A stretch of 64,000 nucleotides of DNA from Pseudopedobacter sp035496935 (GTDB taxonomy: Bacteria; Bacteroidota; Bacteroidia; Sphingobacteriales; Sphingobacteriaceae): the NCBI GenBank assembly GCA_035496935.1, contig DATJED010000005.1, positions 1 to 64,000 on the forward strand, written 5' to 3'. The position numbers and the translations under genes are program-made. This document shows positions 8,733-16,654 of this stretch, one piece after another (position 1 is the first letter of the stretch; each line of letters starts with the position of its first letter). Under the pieces are notes generated by a model, which saw nothing but the letters and a program-made list of their open reading frames with translations, was not told the DNA's origin and searched no databases.

Positions 8733-8755
8733 CCCCGAAAAAGCAATTTTCGGGG
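8733..8755 (-). terminator. Intrinsic terminator of the T9SS gene at 8779-9555
   Basis: A perfect 9-bp GC-rich stem (CCCCGAAAA at 8733-8741 with 8747-8755) has a 5-base loop. Read on the minus strand, a T-rich run follows it, so it terminates the upstream minus-strand gene. It ends 18 bases before the start of the GNAT-nitrilase gene. Confidence 0.78.
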
Positions 8756-8778
8756 CTTAGTTAAAATTGTTTTTATGT

Positions 8779-9555
8779 TTATTTTAAAAGCAACTTTCGT
8801 ACCGCAGTTTTTCCGTCGCTGTTAACCTTCATCAGGTAAACCCCTCTTTTTAACGCTGATAAATCTATCTCTTGTTTGCCTTGCAAAGCTGTTTGTTGTA
8901 AAACTTGTTGTCCTCGCAAATCCACAAAAGTTAAATCATACCGATTGCTGAAATCTACAAAAAGTTTGGTAGTTACCGGATTTGGGTAAAAACTAAAGTC
9001 TCCAAAAATGGCGTCTTCTTTAATAGCGGTTTTAAAGAAGTTGAAGCTGTTAGAAAACGCGCTACAGCCATTGGCATTTTTGGCTTCAACAACGTAGGAT
9101 CCATTGTTTGAAGGAGTAAATGTTTTAGCAGTTGCCCCATTAACGGGCGCACTTTCTAAATACCATTGGTATGAAGTGGCAGTGACACCAGCATCTAAAA
9201 CGTTTCCGTTTTGCGATACTAGAGGCTTATTGGGCGTTTGCGATACAGGAATAGTGACAGTTGTTTTATTGCCGGCACATGTTCCGTTCATTGGCGTAAC
9301 CTCTATAGTTACATCGCTGTTTTCAAAAACTATACTGTATTTCGTGTCGGATTGCTTTGTTTTACTATTTGTACCAGTGATATTCCATAAATAACTTGTT
9401 GCCCCGGCAGAAGTAGAGATGGTATATGTGGCTACCCTATCTGAACAACCTGTTACCGGTCCAGATATGGTAACATCTGGCGGTGGCGTACATTGCCCAA
9501 ACAAATTACCGATTGATAGACTTAACACAAAAAGAAAAGGTAGTATTTTTCTCAT
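8779..9555 (-). CDS. Secreted Ig-like protein with T9SS type A sorting domain
   Basis: The likely start is the ATG at 9555, giving MRKILPFLFVLSLSIGNLFGQ, a clean signal peptide; the longer reading frame (to 9603) would bury it. The mature protein begins with a PKD/Ig-like region (about residues 20-110: TPPPDVTISGPVTGCSD, ITGTNSKTKQ), then a second Ig-like repeat (YQWYLESAPVNGATAKTF). It ends in a type A T9SS sorting domain (FYPNPVTTKLFVDFS ... LKRGVYLMKVNSDGK, KLLLK end). Such domains are cleaved during export through the type IX system. The biological role is unknown. A strong terminator follows at 8733-8755. Confidence 0.85.
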   Translation of the reverse strand: MRKILPFLFVLSLSIGNLFGQCTPPPDVTISGPVTGCSDRVATYTISTSAGATSYLWNITGTNSKTKQSDTKYSIVFENSDVTIEVTPMNGTCAGNKTTVTIPVSQTPNKPLVSQNGNVLDAGVTATSYQWYLESAPVNGATAKTFTPSNNGSYVVEAKNANGCSAFSNSFNFFKTAIKEDAIFGDFSFYPNPVTTKLFVDFSNRYDLTFVDLRGQQVLQQTALQGKQEIDLSALKRGVYLMKVNSDGKTAVRKLLLK

Positions 9556-9651
9556 AAGTTTAAAATTTATTAAAGTTAAGTAAATTATCTTTTTGGGCAA
9601 CATCCAAATTATCCTTATACTAATATTTAGTGAAATAGATACATATTTGTT

Positions 9652-9659
9652 TATTTTTG
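9652..9659 (+). promoter_or_regulatory. -7 element (TATTTTTG) abutting the def start
   Basis: The element matches TAnnTTTG and ends only four bases before the def ATG at 9664. If it is used, the transcript would be leaderless or nearly so. No TTG lies at the -33 position. Confidence 0.4.
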
Positions 9660-9663
9660 TAAG

Positions 9664-10233
9664 ATGAAATTACCAATAGTAGCATACGGAGATCCGGTTT
9701 TAAAGAAAGTGGCTGATGATATTGACGAAAATTATCCTGAACTTAACGTGTTGATTGACAACATGTTTGAAACCATGTATACTGCAAGTGGTGTAGGTTT
9801 GGCAGCTCCACAAGTTGGTTTGCCTATCCGATTGTTTGTGATTGATGCCTCGCCGTTTTCTGAGGATGAGGAAGCTCTAAAAAATTTCAAAAAAGTTTTT
9901 ATCAATCCCATAATCGAAGAAGAAAGTGGCGAAAAATGGGATTTTAATGAAGGATGCCTAAGCATTCCGGATATAAGGGAAAATGTGAATAGGCATAAAG
10001 ATCTGAAAATTAGCTACTATGATGAAAACTTTAATTTTCATGAAGACGCTTTCACCGGTTTGGCTGCCCGTGTTATCCAACACGAATACGACCACATTCA
10101 AGGTAAACTATTTACTGATAGGATTAGTCCGCTCCGAAAAACTATGATTAAAAGTAGGTTAGATGCAATTTCTAAAGGTGCTGTAAAAGTAGATTATAAA
10201 ATGAAGTTTCCTTTGCAAAAGAAAAAGAAGTAA
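9664..10233 (+). CDS. def: Peptide deformylase
   Basis: It removes the N-formyl group from nascent proteins. All three metal-site motifs are present: GVGLAAPQVG (residues 43-52), EGCLSIP with metal ligand Cys98, and QHEYDHI with ligands His140 and His144 and catalytic Glu141. At 189 residues it is of normal length. It is divergent from the T9SS gene and stands alone, with a -7 element immediately before the ATG. Confidence 0.97.
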   Translation: MKLPIVAYGDPVLKKVADDIDENYPELNVLIDNMFETMYTASGVGLAAPQVGLPIRLFVIDASPFSEDEEALKNFKKVFINPIIEEESGEKWDFNEGCLSIPDIRENVNRHKDLKISYYDENFNFHEDAFTGLAARVIQHEYDHIQGKLFTDRISPLRKTMIKSRLDAISKGAVKVDYKMKFPLQKKKK

Positions 10234-10254
10234 TTTAGTTCATGTAAAATGGTT

Positions 10255-10275
10255 GAATGATTGAGTTTTGAATGA
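10255..10275. repeat. Interspersed GAATGATTGA-type intergenic repeat, copy 2
   Basis: GAATGATTGAGTTTTGAATGA is repeated in inverted orientation at 3432-3452 with two mismatches. The following bases 10276-10322 hold further low-complexity ATCTCA and ACTCAA words. It lies between the convergent def and the CarboxypepD_reg-like gene. Confidence 0.5.
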
Positions 10276-10324
10276 TTGAATACTTTCGTCCCATATCTCA
10301 CATCTCAATACTCAAATCTAATTC

Positions 10325-10954
10325 CTAATCTTTATTTCTCGACTTATTACCTTCGGTAATTTGTTTGATTAATGCACCCCAAGCTAACGGATTTAACAAA
10401 GGGTTAGTTTGTACCATGTGGCTGTTAACAAGATTGTTATGGTTGTATTGAAAACTATTGGTACTGTATTCTGCGCCATCTCGTGGTAAGGACGAGGCTA
10501 GCTCTTTCAAACTCTCTTTTGATAGATTTTTCATCGCAATTTCCAAATCGTCATCTGCAAATTTCAGGGTCAAAAAGTCTTTTTTAAACTCATCAATGCT
10601 TGCCCAAGGAAATACGGTTACCATAGGCAACTCTATATTGTCCGATTTTATTTTGATTAAAGCGGTGAATTTTTTTTCCTCCAGATTTGCTGGAATAGTA
10701 AGCTTTAATTTTTTGTAGCCCACGGAGCTAAATAAAATACTGTCTCCCTCATGCACAACAAAAGAAAAATAGCCTTTATAATTAGCAGAATACGTTTTTC
10801 CGTCCTCAGACAGGTTTTTGATAGTTACATACGGAACTACAGAATTGCTGTCCTTATCATAAATTACCCCCGAAAATTGTACCAAAGGTTTAGCCTGCTG
10901 GGCAAAGGCCTGTAAACCGAAAGTGAGCAATATGAGGACAATTAAATTTTTCAA
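10325..10954 (-). CDS. Exported CarboxypepD_reg-like domain protein
   Basis: A 209-residue protein with a signal peptide (MKNLIVLILLTFGLQAFAQ) followed by a carboxypeptidase-regulatory-like beta-sandwich at about 25-105 (VQFSGVIYDKDSNSVVPYVTI, YFSFVVHEGDSILFSSVGYKKL). The C-terminal 100 residues are helical and unassigned. The beta-sandwich is the fold found at the N-terminus of TonB-dependent SusC-like receptors, but no barrel or plug follows here. The protein is probably periplasmic or outer-membrane associated; the function is unknown. Confidence 0.78.
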   Translation of the reverse strand: MKNLIVLILLTFGLQAFAQQAKPLVQFSGVIYDKDSNSVVPYVTIKNLSEDGKTYSANYKGYFSFVVHEGDSILFSSVGYKKLKLTIPANLEEKKFTALIKIKSDNIELPMVTVFPWASIDEFKKDFLTLKFADDDLEIAMKNLSKESLKELASSLPRDGAEYSTNSFQYNHNNLVNSHMVQTNPLLNPLAWGALIKQITEGNKSRNKD

Positions 10955-11018
10955 GATGCTAATTTATATCAAAAAAAGTACCGTAACGCTTTAATATTGT
11001 TAATTTTTGTTAAACAAA

Positions 11019-11047
11019 AAAGCCTTCTCTTTTAACGAAAAGGCTTT
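11019..11047 (-). terminator. Intrinsic terminator of the mrp-NifU operon
   Basis: An 8-bp stem, AAAGCCTT with AAGGCTTT (11019-11026 with 11040-11047), is followed on the minus strand by a T-rich stretch. It lies 20 bases after the NifU-like stop. Confidence 0.65.
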
Positions 11048-11068
11048 CGAAATGTTTTATGCCACAAG

Positions 11069-11356
11069 TTATTTGCTGTTAGGCATTACGGCTTCTGGCG
11101 AATCAATGGGCGTAATATTTATAGCTTCAACCGCAGTTATTTCCGGAACGGCTTTTTTAACCGCCTGTTCAATTCCTGCTTTAAGCGTCATAATACTCAT
11201 CGGGCATGATTCGCAAGAACCCAAAAGTTTAAGTTTTAAAACTTTATCGTCTGTTATTTCTAAAATCGATACATTCCCCGCATCAGCAATTAGATAAGGT
11301 CTTATCGTATCCAAAGCTGCTTCTACTCTTGCCAGCAAATTTTCTTGATCACTCAT
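11069..11356 (-). CDS. NifU-like iron-sulfur scaffold protein
   Basis: A 95-residue stand-alone NifU C-terminal domain (Nfu type), which carries a transferable Fe-S cluster. The cluster-binding CxxC is visible as Cys48 and Cys51 in LLGSCESCPMS, after the usual IRPYLIADAGNVSI segment. It lies 43 bases downstream of mrp on the same strand and is followed by a terminator. Together they form a two-gene Fe-S carrier operon. Confidence 0.92.
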   Translation of the reverse strand: MSDQENLLARVEAALDTIRPYLIADAGNVSILEITDDKVLKLKLLGSCESCPMSIMTLKAGIEQAVKKAVPEITAVEAINITPIDSPEAVMPNSK

Positions 11357-11399
11357 CTTCTTATTAATTTATATAAAAATACAGATTTTATTCCTTTAT

Positions 11400-12479
11400 C
11401 TAAACAGCAGTTTTGTTTTTTGATTCGTTGTTTCTAATTGCAACCTGTTGCGCTACTTTTTGGGCCAGGTGAATAAATGCAGTGGCAATCAAATTATCGG
11501 CTTGTAGCACTACCGGAGAACCGCTATCACCAGCTTCGCTTACGCTTTGCACCAAAGGCAATTCGCCTAAAAATGGTGCGTTGTACATTTCGGCTAACTC
11601 TTTCCCCCCGTTTTTGCCAAAAATATAATATTTGTTTTCGGGCAATTCAGCAGGAGTAAAGTACGACATGTTTTCAACCACCCCTAAAATAGGGATGTTA
11701 ATGGCATCCATCCTAAACATACCGATACCTTTTTTTGCATCAGCAAGGGCAACTTGTTGTGGCGTGGTAACAATTACAGCGCCTGATATCGGAAAACTTT
11801 GTGCTACTGTGATATGGATATCGCCAGTGCCCGGAGGCAAATCAACCACTAAGTAATCTAGTTCGCCCCAATCCGCATCGTTAAAAAGCTGTTTTACCGC
11901 GGTAGAAGCCATTGGCCCCCTCCACGGCACAGGCTGGTTTGGGTCGGTAAAAAATCCTAAAGACAATAATTTTATTCCGTATTGTTCTATCGGTTCAATT
12001 CTGGTTTTTCCGTTAACTTCAGATGCCTTTGGCTTTGCACCTTGTAAGCCAAACATAATAGGAACAGACGGACCGTAGATATCAGCGTCAATTAAACCTA
12101 CTTTTGCGCCGTTTAATTTTAAGCTCAAAGCCAAATTTGCTGCAACGGTTGATTTCCCAACACCGCCTTTTCCAGATGCTACTACGATAATATTTTTAAT
12201 GTTTCCGGTCAGCTGTTGTGGCGGTGCAGTAACCCGGCTGGTCATTTTTATACTGATTTCTGCATCCTTGCTCACAAAATGTTTAATGGCGTTTCTGCAA
12301 GCATTCTCCAACATCTCTTTTAAAGGGCAGGCAGGCGTAGTAAGCACAACGGAAAAACTTACGTTGTTGCCATCGATGGTTAAATCCTCAATCATTTTTA
12401 GTGTCACCAGATCTTTTTTCAGATCCGGATCTTCAACATTGCTTAAGGCATCTAATATATTTTCTTTTGTAAATGACAT
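11400..12479 (-). CDS. mrp: Mrp/NBP35-family ATP-binding protein
   Basis: A P-loop ATPase associated with Fe-S cluster delivery. I use the ATG at 12479 (MSFTKENILDALSNVEDPDL); the longer frame to 12581 adds a non-homologous stretch. Residues 1-80 are a MIP18/DUF59 domain with TTPACPLKEM. Residues from about 95 form the ATPase, with the deviant Walker A SGKGGVGKST (102-111), DADIYGPSVP and DLPPGTGD. The CxxC usually found after NMS in Mrp is absent: the protein reads NMSYFTPAELPENKYYIFG. A -7-like element, TAAGTTTTG, lies at 12505-12513 on the minus strand. It is cotranscribed with the NifU-like gene. Confidence 0.93.
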   Translation of the reverse strand: MSFTKENILDALSNVEDPDLKKDLVTLKMIEDLTIDGNNVSFSVVLTTPACPLKEMLENACRNAIKHFVSKDAEISIKMTSRVTAPPQQLTGNIKNIIVVASGKGGVGKSTVAANLALSLKLNGAKVGLIDADIYGPSVPIMFGLQGAKPKASEVNGKTRIEPIEQYGIKLLSLGFFTDPNQPVPWRGPMASTAVKQLFNDADWGELDYLVVDLPPGTGDIHITVAQSFPISGAVIVTTPQQVALADAKKGIGMFRMDAINIPILGVVENMSYFTPAELPENKYYIFGKNGGKELAEMYNAPFLGELPLVQSVSEAGDSGSPVVLQADNLIATAFIHLAQKVAQQVAIRNNESKNKTAV

Positions 12480-12568
12480 TTTAATTAATTTATGCCCGAA
12501 TTTACAAAACTTACAATGATATATAGGATTCGGCGTTGTTTTTGACACAAAACCGAGAAATAAAAAAA

Positions 12569-12576
12569 TATATTTG
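12569..12576 (+). promoter_or_regulatory. -7 promoter element (TATATTTG) of the AsmA-GT51 gene
   Basis: This is an exact TAnnTTTG match 28 bases before the ATG at 12605, in the divergent gap with mrp. A TTG at 12542-12544 is slightly too far upstream to be a convincing -33 element. Confidence 0.5.
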
Positions 12577-12604
12577 AGCAAGATTTTAAGCCATAGCTGA
12601 TTGT

Positions 12605-14740
12605 ATGAATAAGCCTTACCAAAAACCTTTTTTTAAAAAGCATAAAAAAGCCATCCTCATCAGTTTATGTTCAATAATAGTAATATTGATTATTGGATTT
12701 ACAGTAGCTTACAACAAAAGGGAAGGGCTTTTAAAAGCAGCAGTAGCAAAAGGCGTTGACAAAGCGAAAAGCAAATACGGTTTAAAAGTCGATATAGGTT
12801 CCTACGGTTTTGATGGCTTTACAACGGTTTATTTTAAAAATGTAACCGTAATTCCAGAAAATCGAGATTCGCTAGCCAAAATAGCCGATTTAAAAGTTGG
12901 CGTGAGACTTTTCCCGCTGTTGTTTGGCGATGTGAAAATTTCGGAACTTGATGTACATAATGCGCTTATTTCACTCGTAAAAAAAGATAGCTTAAGTAAT
13001 TACGATTTTTTATTCAAGAAAAACAAGCAGGACTCGGTTAAAAAAGAATCTAAAACCGACTTGGCTGAACTGGCCAACAAATTATTGAAAAAGGCTTTGG
13101 ACAAAATTCCGGATGATATGGATGTGAGGGATTTTGTGGTCACTTTTGATCAAGACACCACTCATTTTAGCTTAAAAACAGAAAGCGCTACCATTGTAAA
13201 CGGAGCAGTAAATTCAACCATAAAATTAAACAATCAGGCAGTTTGGCATGTAACCGGAACGGCCGATCCATCGAACCAACAACTGGATTTAAAGCTTTTT
13301 GCAGATAACCAGCAGGTACATTTTCCGTATTTGGATAAAAAATACGATTTAAAAGTAAGTTTTGATACCGTTAGAACAACCATGAGGAGCGCTAAAAGAA
13401 TAGGCGACGAGTTTGAAATTGACGGCTCTTGGTATGTAAGAAATTTAGTGATCAATCACCCAAAAATTGCTCCTAATGATGTAATTGTAAAATCCGGAAT
13501 GATAGACGCCAAAATGCTTATAGGTTCAAATTATATTGCCTTAGACAGCAGTTCGGTAATTACTTTAGGCAAAGCGCAGGTTAATCCTTTTGTTAAGTTA
13601 ACCTTTGGCGATAAAAAAATATATCAGCTAAAAATAAATGCTTATGACCAAGTTGCACAGGATGTTTTTGATGCTTTCCCGACAGGTTTGTTCGAATCTT
13701 TAGAAGGAATAAAAGTGCAGGGCAAGCTGAACTATGCGCTTAACTTTTATTTAGATGAGGCAAAGCCAGATGATGTGGTATTTAGCTCGGGTTTAACCGG
13801 AACTGATGATTTTAAAATACTCAGGTTCGGAAAAGTAAATTTCCAAAAAATTAACTCACCCTTTGTGTACACCCCTTACGAGAAAGGCAAACCGGTAAGG
13901 AATATTATGGTAGGTCCTACAAATCCAAACTATACGCCGTTGCAGTCCATTTCGCCTAATATGCGAAACGCACTAATCAGCTCAGAAGATCCCACATTTT
14001 ACTCGCACAAAGGCTTCGAGGAAGAAGCAATCAGGAAATCAATTGCTACAAATTTTAAGGCAAAATCTTTTAAAAGAGGAGCCAGCACCATTTCTATGCA
14101 ATTGGTGAAAAATGTTTTTTTAAACCGAAAAAAGAATTTAGCCCGCAAATTCGAAGAAATATTGATTGTTTGGCTGATAGAAAATGAAAGACTAAGTACA
14201 AAATCAAGAATGTACGAGGTGTACCTGAATATTATAGAATGGGGCAATAACGTTTACGGCATTGGCGAAGCAGCACATTATTATTTCGGTAAATCTCCTG
14301 CAGAATTATCTGTGGGGGAATCCATCTATTTGGCCAGTATTGTGCCCAAACCTAAAGCTTCGTTATATAAATGGCAACCAGATGGTTCCCTAAAGCCCTA
14401 TTTAACGGGTTATTTCAACTCTTTGGGTAAGTTAATGGCTATAAACGGATACATCGACAGAGATAGTAGCGGTTACGGATTTTATGGGGTGCGTTTAAAA
14501 GAAAGTTTGCGCCAACAAATTGCACCTGATGATTTTGTGCCCGATAGTTTGTTAGAAGAAGACGATAATGGATTTTTTAATCTCAATATCTTTAAAAAAC
14601 AAACACCAAGAGATTCTATAACTAAAAAAGAATCGTTTTTAAAGCAGGTATTTGAAGCAAATCCGAATACCAAAGATACCACACAAAAAACACCGCGAGA
14701 GCTCCGTAAAGAGCGACGGGAACAGCGCAGAAAACGGTAA
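12605..14740 (+). CDS. AsmA-like domain-GT51 transglycosylase fusion
   Basis: A 711-residue envelope protein. After a basic N-terminus, one membrane helix lies at about 16-36 (AILISLCSIIVILIIGFTV). It is followed by a long beta-rich region (about 40-420) that starts like AsmA/DUF748 proteins (VDIGSYGFDGFTTVYFKNVTV ... LKVGVRLFPLLFGDVKISELDV). Residues about 440-600 are a GT51 glycosyltransferase: SSEDPTFYSHKGF with candidate catalytic Glu461, RGASTISMQLVKNVFLNRKK, and YEVYLNIIEWGNNVYGIGEAA. The C-terminus is highly basic. No transpeptidase domain is present. It probably polymerises lipid II glycan; the periplasmic AsmA-like part may bind lipid or a partner, which is inference. Confidence 0.85.
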   Translation: MNKPYQKPFFKKHKKAILISLCSIIVILIIGFTVAYNKREGLLKAAVAKGVDKAKSKYGLKVDIGSYGFDGFTTVYFKNVTVIPENRDSLAKIADLKVGVRLFPLLFGDVKISELDVHNALISLVKKDSLSNYDFLFKKNKQDSVKKESKTDLAELANKLLKKALDKIPDDMDVRDFVVTFDQDTTHFSLKTESATIVNGAVNSTIKLNNQAVWHVTGTADPSNQQLDLKLFADNQQVHFPYLDKKYDLKVSFDTVRTTMRSAKRIGDEFEIDGSWYVRNLVINHPKIAPNDVIVKSGMIDAKMLIGSNYIALDSSSVITLGKAQVNPFVKLTFGDKKIYQLKINAYDQVAQDVFDAFPTGLFESLEGIKVQGKLNYALNFYLDEAKPDDVVFSSGLTGTDDFKILRFGKVNFQKINSPFVYTPYEKGKPVRNIMVGPTNPNYTPLQSISPNMRNALISSEDPTFYSHKGFEEEAIRKSIATNFKAKSFKRGASTISMQLVKNVFLNRKKNLARKFEEILIVWLIENERLSTKSRMYEVYLNIIEWGNNVYGIGEAAHYYFGKSPAELSVGESIYLASIVPKPKASLYKWQPDGSLKPYLTGYFNSLGKLMAINGYIDRDSSGYGFYGVRLKESLRQQIAPDDFVPDSLLEEDDNGFFNLNIFKKQTPRDSITKKESFLKQVFEANPNTKDTTQKTPRELRKERREQRRKR

Positions 14741-14748
14741 TGCGTTTT
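14731..14748 (+). terminator. Weak hairpin with T tract at the end of the GT51 gene
   Basis: AAAACG (14731-14736) pairs with CGTTTT (14743-14748), with the TAA stop in the loop, and a run of T follows. The stem is only 6 bp, so this is a low-confidence terminator. Confidence 0.3.
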
Positions 14749-14854
14749 TTTGTTATCAGTTAAACCAGTTTTTTATCTTTTAATTAAAAAATAAATGGTT
14801 TTTATAGGCTTAGGTACAAACCTTGTTAGGTTTATATAAAACTGAATATTATAT

Positions 14855-16654
14855 ATGGGACGACATACTTATGACACCGGATTAATTGGGAACTGCTCCT
14901 TTTTAGCGCACATACACAAAGATACCGACGTAAAATGGCTTTGTTGGCCAAGGTTTGATAGCTCTTTTGTATTTGGGTCCATGTTAGACGACAAAAAAGG
15001 TGGTGAATTTTCAATTAAACCTTCTGGCGAATTTACCTCAAAACAGTACTATCAAGAAAACACCAATATACTTTGTACAGAAATTACCACAGAAACTGGT
15101 AAATACCGGGTTACCGACTTTGCGCCCCGCTACCAGCAGTATGATAGGTATTTTAAACCACTAATGCTGGTCAGGAAAATTGAACCTTTAGAAGGAAATC
15201 CGCACATAAAGATTGTATGCAAGCCCGTTTATGATTATGGGCGTACCGAATTAAGAACAGTTAGAGGAAGTAACCACGTTAACTTTGATGGTTGCGGAGA
15301 AAGCTTGCGGTTAACTACAAACGCCACAATTTCTTACATCATAGAGGATCAGTATTTTATTTTAAAGGAAACCAAATATGCCATTTTAACTTATGGAGAA
15401 CCGCTTGAAGCCGGTGCAGAAGTTACTGCAGAACGGTTTTTAAATGAAACCAATTCTTACTGGCGTACTTGGGTTAAAAGATCGTCCATCGGCGATTTTA
15501 ACCAGGAATATGTAATACGTTCTGCTCTGGCTTTAAAAATTCATCAGTATGAAGACACGGGCGCAATTATAGCTGCAAGCACTACAAGTTTGCCCGAATT
15601 TCCGGGGAGTGGCAGAAATTGGGATTACCGTTATTGCTGGCTCAGAGACACTTATTATGTAATTACTGCATTGCACCATATTGGGCATTTTGAGGAAACC
15701 GAAAAATATTTTGATTACATCACCGATATTTCTTTTGAGGAAGGTTTGCGTTACCAGCCATTATACAGCATCTCGCGACAAAAAGATTTAACCGAAAAAA
15801 TAGCCGATCATTTAGAAGGTTATATGGGCAACGGGCCGGTCAGAATTGGCAACCAGGCTTATGAACACATCCAAAATGATATTTACGGACAGGCTTTAAT
15901 TTCTTTGTTGCCGTTATATACTGATCATCGTTTCGTTTTTTCGGAGCGAAAAGATTCAGCTCATTTGGTGGAGGTTGCTCTTAAAAGAATAGAACACACC
16001 ATTGATGAAAAGGACGCAGGAATTTGGGAGTTTAGAAACAGCGCCTATATGCATTGTTACAGCAACTTGTTTCAATGGGCGGGTTGTAGTGCAGCTTTAA
16101 AAATAGCCAGAACAATTGATCATAAAAAGCTTGAGGAGAAAGCGTCTAGCTTAATGGAACGGGCAGCAGCGCATATTGAGGCTTGTTATGATCCTGTTCG
16201 TAAAGTTTATACCCACGCAGTTGGCAGTCCGTATTTAGACGCAAGCACTTTGCAACTGATTATGATGAACTACATCGACCCAAGCTCACAAAAAGCAAGA
16301 GACCATTTAGAAGCTTTAGAAAAAGAGCTTAAAACACCAAACGGCTTGTTTTATAGGTACCTGCATTCTGATGATTTCGGGAAACCCGAGAGTACATTTT
16401 TAATTTGTGCTTTTTGGTATGTTGAAGCTTTAGCCTGTGTAGGCCGTGTGGATGATGCGATTAGAGAATTTGAAAAACTGATGCCTTACGCAAACCATTT
16501 ATTGCTATTTAGCGAAGATATAGACGAAACAGACGGTAGTATGTGGGGAAATTTTCCGCAGGCATACAGTCATGTTGGATTGATGAATGCAGCCTACAGA
16601 ATTTCTAACAAAATTAACAAACCTCTGTACTTATCTTCAGAGACTATTAAGTAA
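14855..16654 (+). CDS. GH15-family glucoamylase/trehalase-like hydrolase
   Basis: GH15 enzymes cleave alpha-glucosidic bonds and include bacterial trehalases. The N-terminal beta-sandwich domain begins GLIGNCSFLAHIHKDTDVKWLCWPRFDS; the (alpha/alpha)6 barrel carries WDYRYCWLRDTYYVITAL, the family block around the general acid region (about residues 251-268), and SHVGLMNAAYRI near the C-terminus. No signal peptide is visible, so it acts in the cytoplasm. Its last 18 bases overlap the end of the convergent OtsA-OtsB fusion. That linkage points to trehalose or a related alpha-glucan as substrate; the link is inference, the family is not. Confidence 0.9.
   Translation: MGRHTYDTGLIGNCSFLAHIHKDTDVKWLCWPRFDSSFVFGSMLDDKKGGEFSIKPSGEFTSKQYYQENTNILCTEITTETGKYRVTDFAPRYQQYDRYFKPLMLVRKIEPLEGNPHIKIVCKPVYDYGRTELRTVRGSNHVNFDGCGESLRLTTNATISYIIEDQYFILKETKYAILTYGEPLEAGAEVTAERFLNETNSYWRTWVKRSSIGDFNQEYVIRSALALKIHQYEDTGAIIAASTTSLPEFPGSGRNWDYRYCWLRDTYYVITALHHIGHFEETEKYFDYITDISFEEGLRYQPLYSISRQKDLTEKIADHLEGYMGNGPVRIGNQAYEHIQNDIYGQALISLLPLYTDHRFVFSERKDSAHLVEVALKRIEHTIDEKDAGIWEFRNSAYMHCYSNLFQWAGCSAALKIARTIDHKKLEEKASSLMERAAAHIEACYDPVRKVYTHAVGSPYLDASTLQLIMMNYIDPSSQKARDHLEALEKELKTPNGLFYRYLHSDDFGKPESTFLICAFWYVEALACVGRVDDAIREFEKLMPYANHLLLFSEDIDETDGSMWGNFPQAYSHVGLMNAAYRISNKINKPLYLSSETIK

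Noticed and set aside
12199..12519. Plus-strand ORF of 106 codons opposite the mrp N-terminus
   Set aside because: It is antisense to the MIP18 domain of Mrp and has no independent support.
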